Assembly: GCA_023423715.1 (NCBI GenBank)
Contig: JAFAFC010000004.1
Location: 1-42,262 of the forward strand
Direction: 5' to 3'
Length of the DNA stretch: 42,262 nucleotides
Source of the DNA: Bacteroidota bacterium
GTDB lineage: Bacteria > Bacteroidota > Bacteroidia > Flavobacteriales > Weeksellaceae
Shown: piece after piece, positions 8,265 through 16,035 of the stretch
Numbering within the stretch: position 1 is the stretch's first letter
Layout of the letters: the number at the start of each line of letters is the position of its first letter
Made by a program: the position numbers and the translations under genes
Notes under the pieces: model-generated
What the model was told of the DNA's origin: nothing
Databases searched by the model: none
Seen by the model: the letters and a program-made list of their open reading frames with translations, nothing else

Positions 8265-8846
8265 TTATGATTCAGACGATGTTTTGTAGAATTCTAAAAA
8301 CTTATCTAACGCATTTTTTCGGTGGCTGATTTTGTTTTTTTCAGTGGGATCCATTTCGGCAAACGTAATACTTTCACCATTTGCAACAAAGATAGGATCA
8401 TAACCAAATCCTTGATGTCCACGATTTTCTTCTAACAAATTTCCATGAACTTTTCCATCAAAATAAAACGCACCTTGTTCATTGTAGAAACATAAAACCG
8501 TTGTGAAATACGCCTTTCGGTTGGTTTCATTTTGCATTTCTTCTAAAACTTTTTCAATGTTTTTTGCAAAATCATGATCGCCAGCATATCGTGCCGAATA
8601 GATTCCTGGTCGTCCATCCAACGCTTCAACAACCAATCCAGAATCATCTCCCAAACTTGGAATTCCCGTTTTTTCGTAGCAATATTTGGCTTTAATTAAA
8701 GCGTTTTCTTCAAAAGTGAGTCCGTCTTCAACAATTTCATCATGCAAATCGTAATCACGTAAGCTTTTTACAATGTATTCGCTTCCTAAAATTTGCTGAA
8801 TTTCTTCTTTTTTATGTTCGTTATGTGTTGCAATAAGCAATTCCAT
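8265..8846 (-). CDS. rdgB: dITP/XTP pyrophosphatase (HAM1/RdgB)
   Basis: This 193-residue protein is a full-length member of the HAM1/RdgB family, which hydrolyses non-canonical purine NTPs (dITP, dXTP, ITP) to the monophosphate and so keeps them out of DNA and RNA. The N-terminal A-T-H-N-E-H-K-K-E-E matches the usual T-x-N-x-x-K substrate site. Further family motifs are S-L-G-D-D-S-G-L at about 64-71, R-P-G-I-Y-S-A-R-Y-A-G, G-H-Q-G-F-G-Y-D-P-I-F and S-H-R near the end. The start ATG lies 11 bases after the stop of the upstream CPBP protease gene, so the two probably form an operon read from the promoter near 9718. Confidence 0.95.
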   Translation of the reverse strand: MELLIATHNEHKKEEIQQILGSEYIVKSLRDYDLHDEIVEDGLTFEENALIKAKYCYEKTGIPSLGDDSGLVVEALDGRPGIYSARYAGDHDFAKNIEKVLEEMQNETNRKAYFTTVLCFYNEQGAFYFDGKVHGNLLEENRGHQGFGYDPIFVANGESITFAEMDPTEKNKISHRKNALDKFLEFYKTSSES

Positions 8847-8857
8847 GGTAAAAAATA

Positions 8858-9700
8858 TTAAGATAAAGTTGTTTTAATGCTTTGAGAAGGGTATTTTTTC
8901 TCAAGAAAATACGAGGTTAAAACTACAATACAGATTCCAATACTCAAAATAACAAGCGGCGAAACTTCAAAATAATTCGCATAGCTGTCGGTTCCAATAT
9001 ATTTAATCAGCAAAGTTGCCATCAAATTGTTGAACAAATGCAGCAAAATAGGAAGTAAAAGCGATTGCGTTTTCTCGTAAACAATTCCTAAAACGTACCC
9101 TAGCAGAACGGCACCGCCAAACTGCCATAAATTCATGTGGATAACTCCAAACAGAATAGACGTTATCCAAATCGCTTTATTAGCGGAAACTCCATTATTG
9201 ATCATCCCTTTTTGGATAATTCCGCGAAAAACAATTTCTTCAAATAAGGGCGCCATAATAACCGCCGTAAAAATCATGGTTGGAACATCGAGCGTCAATC
9301 TGGACATTAAAACTTCAAATTGCTCATACAATTTTCCAAAAACCGGACCCGTGGTTGGAATAAAACTCGTTAAAACTTCGGCTACAAGACCCATTCCAAA
9401 AATCATGGGGAAAATAATAAGCCAAGTCGTTGCATCTTTTGGAGAAAAATTAAAATTCAATTTTTTCTTGGTTTGATTTCTACAAATTATAAAATCAAAA
9501 GCGGCAATAGCACCTATCCACAATAACAAATTAGAAAAAACTAAAAATGTATCACTAAGTAAAACGTTATCACCTGTTATTTTTCGATAGCCCAAAGCAA
9601 TAGAACTTATGATAAGGGAAGGTATGATTCCGCCTGAAGCTAATACAACCAAAGCAAGGCCGTCAAATTTGTACTTCGGAAGTGTATTTATAGAATTCAT
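8858..9700 (-). CDS. CPBP family intramembrane metalloprotease
   Basis: This 280-residue multi-pass membrane protein has the CPBP (CAAX protease and bacteriocin processing, Abi) motifs. Motif 1 is E-E-I-V-F-R-G with the Glu pair at 154-155, motif 2 is F-G-V-I-H-M-N with His188, and motif 3 is H-L-F-N-N with His221 and Asn224. About seven to eight hydrophobic segments are visible. The family are glutamate-type intramembrane endopeptidases; the substrate is unknown. It is the first gene of a two-gene unit with rdgB. A perfect -7 box lies 17 bases upstream of its start. Confidence 0.9.
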   Translation of the reverse strand: MNSINTLPKYKFDGLALVVLASGGIIPSLIISSIALGYRKITGDNVLLSDTFLVFSNLLLWIGAIAAFDFIICRNQTKKKLNFNFSPKDATTWLIIFPMIFGMGLVAEVLTSFIPTTGPVFGKLYEQFEVLMSRLTLDVPTMIFTAVIMAPLFEEIVFRGIIQKGMINNGVSANKAIWITSILFGVIHMNLWQFGGAVLLGYVLGIVYEKTQSLLLPILLHLFNNLMATLLIKYIGTDSYANYFEVSPLVILSIGICIVVLTSYFLEKKYPSQSIKTTLS

Positions 9701-9717
9701 TATTCAGATTTAGAAAA

Positions 9718-9725
9718 CAAAGATA
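9718..9725 (-). promoter_or_regulatory. -7 box for the CPBP-rdgB unit
   Basis: On the minus strand this reads TATCTTTG, an exact match to TAnnTTTG. It is 17 bases before the CPBP start codon. Confidence 0.55.
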
Positions 9726-9754
9726 AATGATTTTCCAATCTCGCTAAAATTCAC

Positions 9755-9762
9755 GATTTTTG
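9755..9762 (+). promoter_or_regulatory. Probable -7 box of prfC
   Basis: The sequence GATTTTTG, followed by CACC, is one base from TAnnTTTG. The same GCACC follows the boxes of rpsA and the EamA gene. It lies 17 bases before the ATG. Confidence 0.4.
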
Positions 9763-9779
9763 CACCCATAATTTACGAT

Positions 9780-11375
9780 ATGTCAGATTTAGTAAAAGAA
9801 ATACAAAAACGTAAAACCTTTGGAATTATCGCGCACCCGGATGCTGGTAAGACAACGTTAACGGAGAAATTGCTTCTTTTTGGAGGAGCGATTCAGGAGG
9901 CTGGAGCGGTAAAATCCAATAAAATTAAGAAAGGAGCAACATCCGATTTCATGGAAATTGAGCGCCAAAGAGGGATCTCGGTAGCAACATCGGTGTTGGC
10001 TTTCAACTATAAAGGATTCAAAATTAATATTCTCGATACACCGGGTCACAAAGATTTTGCAGAAGATACGTACCGAACTTTAACGGCGGTAGATTCTGTA
10101 ATTGTCGTAGTTGACGTGGCAAAAGGGGTGGAGGAACAAACGGAAAAGCTTGTTGAAGTTTGCCGTATGCGTAATATTCCGATGATTGTTTTCATTAACA
10201 AATTGGATAGAGAAGGAAAAGATGCTTTCGATTTATTGGATGAAGTTGAACAAAAATTAGGCTTGAGAGTTGTTCCACTTTCGTTGCCAATTGGTATGGG
10301 AAGCGACTTTCAAGGAATTTATAATATTTGGGAAAATAATATTCAGTTATTTTTGGAAGAGAAGAAACAGAAAATTGGAGATTCTATCAAATTTGATGAT
10401 GTGAACGATCCAAAAATTGATGAATTAATCGGTTCTAAAGCAGCGGAAACGTTGAGAGAAGAATTGGATTTGATTCAATCGGTTTATCCAGAGTTTAATC
10501 GTGAAGATTATGTAGATGGTTTACAACAGCCCGTTTTCTTTGGTTCTGCTTTGAATAATTTTGGTGTTCAAGAATTGTTGGATGCGTTTATTGAAATCGC
10601 ACCAATGCCTCAACCAAAGCAATCAGACGAGCGTATTGTGAAACCTGAAGAAAAGAATTTCTCTGGATTTGTATTTAAAATTCACGCCAATATGGATCCG
10701 AAACACCGCGACCGTCTGGCTTTCGTGAAAATCGTTTCGGGAACATTCAAAAGAAATGAAAACTATCTTTTGGTTCGTGAGAATAAGAAAATGAAGTTTT
10801 CATCTCCAAACGCTTTCTTTGCAGATAAAAAAGAAATTGTGGATGAAAGTTTTCCAGGAGATATCGTAGGATTGCATGATACTGGGAATTTCCGAATTGG
10901 AGATACGCTAACCATGGGTGAAAAATTGAATTTCCGTGGAATTCCGAACTTCTCGCCAGAACATTTCCGATATATCAATAATGTGGATCCATTGAAGGCA
11001 AAACAATTAGCAAAAGGAATTGATCAGTTGATGGATGAGGGTGTTGCGCAGTTGTTTACCATGGAAATGAATAATCGTAAGATTATCGGTACGGTAGGAG
11101 CGCTTCAGTTTGAAGTGATTCAATACCGTTTGGAGCATGAATACGGAGCAAAATGCTCGTACGAGCCTATTTCAATTCACAAAGCATGTTGGGTTGAAGC
11201 GGATGAAAAGTCGGAAGAATTCAAAGAATTTGCACGTTTGAAGCAGCGTTTCTTAGCTCGTGATAAATACGATCAATTGGTTTTTTTAGCAGATTCTTCA
11301 TTTACAATAACGATGACTCAAGAGAAATTTCCGAATGTAAAACTGCATTTTATTAGCGAATTTGCAAATTCCTAA
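9780..11375 (+). CDS. prfC: Peptide chain release factor 3
   Basis: This 531-residue translational GTPase is RF3, which removes RF1 and RF2 from the ribosome after peptide release. The GTPase motifs are G1 A-H-P-D-A-G-K-T-T at about 18-26, G3 D-T-P-G-H near 87-91 and G4 N-K-L-D near 140. The switch region includes R-Q-R-G-I-S-V. Length is almost the same as the E. coli protein (529). It lacks the extra domain IV of EF-G, which separates it from elongation factors. It is divergent from the CPBP gene, with a 79-base spacer holding both promoters. RNase Z follows 55 bases downstream but has its own -7 box. Confidence 0.97.
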   Translation: MSDLVKEIQKRKTFGIIAHPDAGKTTLTEKLLLFGGAIQEAGAVKSNKIKKGATSDFMEIERQRGISVATSVLAFNYKGFKINILDTPGHKDFAEDTYRTLTAVDSVIVVVDVAKGVEEQTEKLVEVCRMRNIPMIVFINKLDREGKDAFDLLDEVEQKLGLRVVPLSLPIGMGSDFQGIYNIWENNIQLFLEEKKQKIGDSIKFDDVNDPKIDELIGSKAAETLREELDLIQSVYPEFNREDYVDGLQQPVFFGSALNNFGVQELLDAFIEIAPMPQPKQSDERIVKPEEKNFSGFVFKIHANMDPKHRDRLAFVKIVSGTFKRNENYLLVRENKKMKFSSPNAFFADKKEIVDESFPGDIVGLHDTGNFRIGDTLTMGEKLNFRGIPNFSPEHFRYINNVDPLKAKQLAKGIDQLMDEGVAQLFTMEMNNRKIIGTVGALQFEVIQYRLEHEYGAKCSYEPISIHKACWVEADEKSEEFKEFARLKQRFLARDKYDQLVFLADSSFTITMTQEKFPNVKLHFISEFANS

Positions 11376-11392
11376 AATTCGGTTTACTTGTG

Positions 11393-11400
11393 TATATTTG
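11393..11400 (+). promoter_or_regulatory. -7 box of rnz
   Basis: The octamer TATATTTG is an exact TAnnTTTG match, 30 bases upstream of the GTG start of RNase Z. Confidence 0.5.
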
Positions 11401-11430
11401 AGTTAGTACTAATTTCAAAACAACAATCTT

Positions 11431-12360
11431 GTGAGTTCATACATTACCATATTGGGTTTTAATTCGGCTATTCCAACGGTGAATACGGCGCCTACAGCGC
11501 AATTCCTAGAGATGGCAGAACGCTCTTTTTTGATTGATTGTGGCGAAGGAACTCAAGTGCAATTACGCAAAGCCAAAGCGCGTTTTTCCAAGATTAATCA
11601 TATTTTTATTTCGCATTTGCATGGAGATCATTGTTTTGGTTTGCCAGGTTTAATCGCGTCTTTCCGCTTGTTGGGAAGAGAAACTCCGCTGCATGTTTTT
11701 GGTCCGAAAGGCATCAAAAAAATGTTAGAAACCATCTTTGATATTACAGAAACACATCGTGGTTTTGAGGTCGTTTATCACGAATTGGAAGGCAATGAAT
11801 CTCAAAAAATTTATGAAGATAAAGCGGTTGAAGTTTATACAATTCCGCTAGATCACCGTATTTATTGCAATGGTTATTTGTTTCGAGAGAAGGAAAAACC
11901 AAGACATCTCAACATGAGTGAGATTTGCAAGTATCCAGAAATTGAAACGTGCGATTACCATAATTTGAAAAACGGAAAAGATTTTGTTTTGGAGGATGGT
12001 TATGTTTTGAAGAACGAAACATTGACATTGGAGCCAACTCCAGCTGTTTCGTATGCGTTTTGTAGTGATACGCGCTATCGAAAAGAGATTATTCCGATTA
12101 TAAAAAATGTGGATGTCTTGTATCACGAAGCCACTTTCCTACATGATTTAAAGGAAATGGCCGATTATACGGGCCATACGACGGCTTTAGAAGCGGCAAT
12201 GATTGCCAAGGAAGCTCAAGTTGGAAAATTAATTTTAGGGCATTTTTCGAATCGCTATTCAGATTTGAGTGTTTTCACCGACGAAGCGCGTAAAATTTTT
12301 CCAAATACGTTCTTACCAAAAGCATTAGAGCCGGTTTTGTTAGAAAGCAGAATGCCGTAA
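11431..12360 (+). CDS. rnz: Ribonuclease Z
   Basis: This 309-residue metallo-beta-lactamase-fold nuclease is RNase Z (ElaC/RnaZ), which removes the 3' trailer of tRNA precursors. The zinc motif S-H-L-H-G-D-H-C-F-G holds His62, His64, Asp66 and His67. Downstream are C-S-D-T-R near 210, Y-H-E-A-T-F and T-G-H-T-T, and G-H-F-S-N-R-Y. Length is standard for the short form. The start is GTG: reading upstream in frame, a stop codon is met before any ATG, and the N-terminus aligns with other RNase Z proteins. The TIGR02757 gene starts 4 bases after its stop, so the two are co-transcribed. Confidence 0.95.
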   Translation: MSSYITILGFNSAIPTVNTAPTAQFLEMAERSFLIDCGEGTQVQLRKAKARFSKINHIFISHLHGDHCFGLPGLIASFRLLGRETPLHVFGPKGIKKMLETIFDITETHRGFEVVYHELEGNESQKIYEDKAVEVYTIPLDHRIYCNGYLFREKEKPRHLNMSEICKYPEIETCDYHNLKNGKDFVLEDGYVLKNETLTLEPTPAVSYAFCSDTRYRKEIIPIIKNVDVLYHEATFLHDLKEMADYTGHTTALEAAMIAKEAQVGKLILGHFSNRYSDLSVFTDEARKIFPNTFLPKALEPVLLESRMP

Positions 12361-12364
12361 ACCT

Positions 12365-13138
12365 ATGAGATTTTCAGAATTAAAAGTTTATTTAGATGAA
12401 AAAGCAGATCAATACAACGATCCCAATTTCATTGAAAATGATCCTATCCAAATTCCGCATCGTTTTACTTTAAAACAAGATATTGAAATTGCAGGCTTTT
12501 TAGCGGCAACAATTGCTTGGGGAAATCGAAAATCGATTATTTCAAGTGCGAATAAAATGATGGATTTTATGGGGAATTCTCCCTATGATTTTGTCATGAA
12601 TGCGCAAGAGTCGGATTTCCAAAAACTAGGTTCAAAAGCTGTTCATAGAACATTTTCTGCAGAAGATTTCCAGTTTTTCTTAGAAGCTTTAAAACGTTTG
12701 TATTCCAACGAAGAAAGTTTGGAATCATATTTTTTACTTCAAGAGAATGAAACCAATTTTTACCATGCATTAGAACGATTCCGAACGTCATTTTTTGGTT
12801 CTCAACCGAAACATCGAAGTTTCAAGCATGTGAGTTCAACCTATAAAAATTCTGCTGCAAAGCGTTTGGTGATGTACTTACGATGGATGGTTCGTCAAGA
12901 TAAACGTGGTGTTGATTTTGGAATTTGGAAAAACCTTGATCAACGTTATCTTTCTGTCCCTTTGGATGTGCATACAGCGAATGTTTCTCGAAGCTTAGGA
13001 ATGGTGAAGCGAATTCAAAACGATTGGAAAACAGTAGAGGAGATGGACGTTTTCCTTCGAAAACTGGATTCTACTGATCCTGCTAAATATGATTTTGCAC
13101 TTTTTGGGATAGGAGTTTCAAAAGATTTGTTAATCTAA
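12365..13138 (+). CDS. TIGR02757 family protein (DUF2400)
   Basis: This 257-residue protein matches the TIGR02757/DUF2400 family, which is nearly universal in Bacteroidetes and has no assigned function. Visible family landmarks are Y-N-D-P-x-F-I-E-x-D-P-I-x-I-P-H-R-F near residues 17-35, the segment D-I-E-I-A-G-F-L-A-A-T-I-A-W-G-N-R-K and, later, R-L-V-M-Y-L-R-W-M-V-R. The C-terminal part contains P-L-D-V-H-T and D-P-A-K-Y-D-F-A-L-F-G-I-G. The L-D-V-H and helix-rich pattern recall helix-hairpin-helix DNA glycosylases, so a nucleic-acid role is an inference only. It is the second gene of the rnz operon. Confidence 0.88.
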   Translation: MRFSELKVYLDEKADQYNDPNFIENDPIQIPHRFTLKQDIEIAGFLAATIAWGNRKSIISSANKMMDFMGNSPYDFVMNAQESDFQKLGSKAVHRTFSAEDFQFFLEALKRLYSNEESLESYFLLQENETNFYHALERFRTSFFGSQPKHRSFKHVSSTYKNSAAKRLVMYLRWMVRQDKRGVDFGIWKNLDQRYLSVPLDVHTANVSRSLGMVKRIQNDWKTVEEMDVFLRKLDSTDPAKYDFALFGIGVSKDLLI

Positions 13139-13166
13139 ATGAAACAATTTATCCGTTGAAAGTCGC

Positions 13167-13174
13167 TACTTTTG
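13167..13174 (+). promoter_or_regulatory. -7 box of the acidic coiled-coil gene
   Basis: The octamer TACTTTTG matches TAnnTTTG exactly. It gives a leader of roughly 70 bases that contains the palindrome at 13216-13235. Confidence 0.45.
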
Positions 13175-13215
13175 CAATTTGGAAAAAGAGATTTTTCAAT
13201 CGTCAAAATAGAACT

Positions 13216-13235
13216 TATACTATACTTGTAGTATA
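13216..13235 (+). promoter_or_regulatory. Inverted repeat in the leader of the acidic coiled-coil gene
   Basis: Seven-base arms TATACTA and TAGTATA are separated by 6 bases, ending 15 bases before the start codon. It could be an operator or an RNA hairpin close to the ribosome-binding region. Confidence 0.4.
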
Positions 13236-13250
13236 CTAAATGAGGAAAAG

Positions 13251-13892
13251 ATGAAAGAGAAAACAAAAGAAAAGATTGATTTTTTAGAAAGAATTGCCAA
13301 CGGAATTATGTGGTGGATTGGATCAATTCCGTCACTTGTTGCCCATACGTTGATTTTCTTAGCGTGTTTTCTTTTGCCTTTATTCAACCTCGTTCCTTTC
13401 GATAAAATGCTGTTAACATTGACAACAATTCTATCTCTAGAAGCCATATATTTAGCGATTTTCATTCAGATGTCGGTTAATAAAAGTCAGGAACATATTG
13501 AAGATATTCGTGAAGATGTAACCGAAATCCAAGAAGACATCGAGGACATCCAAGAAGATATTGAAGATATTAGCGATGACATCGATGAAATCTCCGAAGA
13601 TATTGAGGATATCCAAGAAGATTTGGAAGATATTAGCGAAGATATCGATGAGATCTCGGAAGATATTGAGGATATTCAGGAAGATCTTGAAGAAATCAAC
13701 GAAGATGAAGAGGATGAAGATCACACGGAACGTGCGAAAAATGTGATTTTGAAAAGTAATGTCAACAACAATAAATCGGAAATCAAAAACCTCAAAGAAA
13801 AAATAGCTCTTCTAATGGATGAATTAGAAAAGCTAAAGCGTGATGAGGAAGACGATTCTGAAGAAACAGATACCGAAGAGGAAACGTATTAA
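13251..13892 (+). CDS. DUF1003-like membrane protein with acidic Ile coiled coil
   Basis: This 213-residue protein begins with a short basic stretch, then F-L-E-R-I-A-N-G-I-M-W-W-I-G-S at 11-25. Two membrane segments (about 27-46 and 51-75) resemble DUF1003-type membrane domains (L-E-x-I-A, W-x-G-S, ending M-S-x-N-K-S-Q). Residues 83-149 form a coiled coil with 20 hydrophobic a/d positions in strict 3-4 spacing, almost all Ile. Nearly every other position is Glu or Asp. Residues 105-125 and 126-146 are near-identical 21-residue copies. A shorter, mixed-charge coiled coil follows at 178-197, then an acidic tail. Membrane anchoring with a cytoplasmic rod is likely; function unknown. Its stop overlaps the convergent rsmA end by 4 bases. 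Confidence 0.8.
   Translation: MKEKTKEKIDFLERIANGIMWWIGSIPSLVAHTLIFLACFLLPLFNLVPFDKMLLTLTTILSLEAIYLAIFIQMSVNKSQEHIEDIREDVTEIQEDIEDIQEDIEDISDDIDEISEDIEDIQEDLEDISEDIDEISEDIEDIQEDLEEINEDEEDEDHTERAKNVILKSNVNNNKSEIKNLKEKIALLMDELEKLKRDEEDDSEETDTEEETY
13563..13688 (+). repeat. 63-bp tandem duplication inside the coiled-coil gene
   Basis: Two consecutive 63-base units (13563-13625 and 13626-13688) encode 21-residue, three-heptad blocks that differ at one residue (Asp109 against Glu130). The copies differ at several third-codon positions, so the duplication is not very recent or is under protein-level selection. Confidence 0.75.
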
Positions 13893-14659
13893 CTCAACGC
13901 TTTCCACTCTTGGGTAAACGAAATAAAATCGGCTACCGATAGTTCTTCGGCTCGTTTATCTAAAAACGGATGCTCTTTTAAACCTTCTGGAATACCAATA
14001 GGTTTCAAAGCATTAGAAAGTTTTTTACGTCTTTGGTTGAAGCCTGTTTTTACAATACTTTTGAAAAGAACTTCATTTCCAGCCAATCCTTCTTTCGGAT
14101 TTCGCGCCATTCTGATAACGCCCGATTTTACTTTTGGTGGAGGATTGAAAACGTTCTCATGAACCGTAAACAAGTATTTTACGTCATAATACGCTTGAAT
14201 CATCACCGATAAAATTCCGTAATCTTTGGTTCTTGGAACGGCCGCAGTTCGCTCTGCTACTTCTTTTTGGAACATACCAACCATTTCAGGAATTTGCTGA
14301 TAGTGATCGATAATTTTAAATAAAATCTGAGACGAAATATTATACGGAAAGTTTCCAATAATGGCTAATTGTTGATCTTTAACAAATTCAAAATCCGTTT
14401 TTAGAAAGTCGCCAACAAAGGTTTCGTCAGTAATTTTTTCGTAATTGTCTTTCAAATAAGCGATAGACTCATTGTCGATCTCCGCCAAAAATACTTCCGA
14501 AGGCTGATCCAGCAAGTATTTGGTAAGAACTCCCATACCAGGACCAACTTCCAAAACGGCTTGATATCCTTCTCCAGATAATGAATTGACGATCTTTGCA
14601 GCGATGTTCTCATCGGTAAGAAAATGCTGTCCTAAATGTTTTTTGGCTTTTACTGACAA
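13889..14659 (-). CDS. rsmA: 16S rRNA dimethyladenosine transferase
   Basis: This 256-residue enzyme is RsmA/KsgA, which dimethylates two adjacent adenines in the 3' end of 16S rRNA during 30S maturation. It has the N-terminal K-K-H-L-G-Q-H-F-L, the SAM motif E-V-G-P-G-M-G-V-L-T near 37-46 and the catalytic motif N-F-P-Y-N-I-S near 103-109. The start codon is TTG at 14659: in frame upstream there is a TAA three codons away and no ATG or GTG, and the protein aligns from this residue. Its 3' end overlaps the convergent coiled-coil gene by 4 bases, with no terminator in between. It lies divergent from ftsX. Confidence 0.95.
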   Translation of the reverse strand: MSVKAKKHLGQHFLTDENIAAKIVNSLSGEGYQAVLEVGPGMGVLTKYLLDQPSEVFLAEIDNESIAYLKDNYEKITDETFVGDFLKTDFEFVKDQQLAIIGNFPYNISSQILFKIIDHYQQIPEMVGMFQKEVAERTAAVPRTKDYGILSVMIQAYYDVKYLFTVHENVFNPPPKVKSGVIRMARNPKEGLAGNEVLFKSIVKTGFNQRRKKLSNALKPIGIPEGLKEHPFLDKRAEELSVADFISFTQEWKALS

Positions 14660-14750
14660 TGTATTTTATAATTTTATTAACACCTAATTTTCCATGAATC
14701 GTGGCAAATTTCGGAAGATTTTTTCTATTTTAGCCAAAATTTTTAGATGA

Positions 14751-15650
14751 ATGGCTAAGACAGCGGATGAATTTGATAGAAGTAGGTTACGATCCAGTAA
14801 TATTACCGTGGTTATTTCTATCGCTCTCGTACTTTTTCTTTTAGGTTTAATTGGGCTTATTTTAATCAATGCACAAAAGTATTCCGACTACATCAAGGAG
14901 CAGTTGGTTGTGAATGCGTATTTTGATGAAAACTACGATCCCAAAGATTCTGCAGCGATTTTTAAGCAGGAACAAGAAGCATTAACGAAAATCAATGCGT
15001 TAACTCCTGTGAAAAAAGCGACGTACATCAGCCGTGAAATGGCTTCTCAAGAAGCTAAAAAGAGTATGGGTATTGATTCGGAAGCATTGTTTGATACCAA
15101 TATTTTCCCTTCATCAGTAGAAGTTGCGTTGAAACCAGAATATGTTGATCCAGCAAAAATTGATGGTGCAATCAAAGAATTAAGCAGTATTCCTGGTATT
15201 GTTGAAGTAAAAAACAACAGTACGCTAATGGTGGAAGTATACAATAACTTGAACCGAATTTTGAAATGGATTTTAGGATTCTCTGTTATTTTCCTAATTC
15301 TTGCGGTCGTTTTAATTAACAACTCGATTCGTTTGAAGATTTTCTCCAAAAGATTCATCATCAAAACCATGCAGTTGGTGGGAGCAAAACGTCGCTTTAT
15401 TTTGAAGCCGTTTATTAAAGAAGCTGCTATTTTAGGAACAATTGGAGCTCTAATTGGTTCTGCAGTGTTGTTCGGTGTTTGGTTCTATTTTACAAAAGAA
15501 ATTGGTCAGGATTTCATTCAAGATGATCCGAAATATATTTGGTTGTTGATTTTGATTTTTGCAATCGGAATTTTAATTACGGTTTTAAGTTCAATTTTTG
15601 CAACGTGGAGATATCTGAAATCGAATGTAGACGACTTATATTATTCATAA
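14751..15650 (+). CDS. ftsX: Cell division protein FtsX
   Basis: This 299-residue protein is the permease-like subunit of the FtsEX complex, which couples ATP use in the cytoplasm to cell-wall hydrolase activation at the division site. It shows the FtsX topology: one membrane segment near residues 20-42, a periplasmic domain of about 43-170, then three segments at about 172-192, 220-247 and 262-284. The sequence N-S-I-R-L-x-I-F-S-K-R-F-x-I-x-T-M-Q-L-V-G-A after the second segment is diagnostic. No ATPase domain is present, so FtsE is encoded elsewhere. The DUF3098 gene starts 1 base after its stop, as in many Bacteroidetes. Confidence 0.95.
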   Translation: MAKTADEFDRSRLRSSNITVVISIALVLFLLGLIGLILINAQKYSDYIKEQLVVNAYFDENYDPKDSAAIFKQEQEALTKINALTPVKKATYISREMASQEAKKSMGIDSEALFDTNIFPSSVEVALKPEYVDPAKIDGAIKELSSIPGIVEVKNNSTLMVEVYNNLNRILKWILGFSVIFLILAVVLINNSIRLKIFSKRFIIKTMQLVGAKRRFILKPFIKEAAILGTIGALIGSAVLFGVWFYFTKEIGQDFIQDDPKYIWLLILIFAIGILITVLSSIFATWRYLKSNVDDLYYS

Positions 15651-15651
15651 A

Positions 15652-15963
15652 ATGGCAAAGAAAAAAAATCAAGGATTCAGCTCGGAACAGTTTGGTGAGA
15701 GCAAATCTGCATCACCAGCGGAAAACCAACTTTTCTATTTCGGAAAGGAGAATTATAAGTGGATGCTTATTGGTTTGGGGTTAATTGCTTTAGGATTTGC
15801 ACTAATGCTTGGGGCAGATGCCAATACACGCCCTGATGGAACGTTTGATCCTAATTATTGGAACGAAGACATCTTTTCCATTAGACGAATCCGAATCGCG
15901 CCTTTACTTGTCGTAGCGGGATTTGCAGTGGAGATTTACGCCATTTTGAAAAAAAGTAAATAA
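15652..15963 (+). CDS. DUF3098 membrane protein
   Basis: This 103-residue protein matches DUF3098, a Bacteroidetes family that sits between ftsX and uppP. A polar N-terminus is followed by F-G-K-E-N-Y-K-W-M near 27-35, membrane segment one (about 35-55), a short loop containing P-D-G-T-F-D-P-N-Y-W-N-E, the sequence R-R-I-R-I-A-P near 76-84, and membrane segment two (about 83-99). No catalytic motif is visible. Position and conserved linkage suggest a role at the division site or in envelope assembly, but that is inference. A terminator at 15991-16021 separates it from uppP. Confidence 0.88.
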   Translation: MAKKKNQGFSSEQFGESKSASPAENQLFYFGKENYKWMLIGLGLIALGFALMLGADANTRPDGTFDPNYWNEDIFSIRRIRIAPLLVVAGFAVEIYAILKKSK

Positions 15964-15990
15964 GAATTTAGAATTAATTTAAAATACAAG

Positions 15991-16021
15991 ACTTTGTCGC
16001 TCTCTATCGACAAAGTTTTTT
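15991..16021 (+). terminator. Terminator between DUF3098 and uppP
   Basis: A perfect 9-bp stem ACTTTGTCG/CGACAAAGT has an 8-base loop and is followed by six T. It ends 14 bases before uppP, so uppP-truB is at least partly a separate unit or is fed by read-through. Confidence 0.8.
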
Positions 16022-16035
16022 CTTGAAATACAACT

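Noticed and set aside
13497..13700. CRISPR-like short repeats
   Set aside because: The 21-base steps are codon repeats of a coiled coil in an intact frame, with no unique spacers.
13452..13724. Ile/Phe-rich minus-strand frame opposite the acidic coiled coil
   Set aside because: It is the complement of the Glu-Asp-Ile repeats (GAT/GAA/ATT give ATC/TTC/AAT), so the open frame is a by-product of the repeats.
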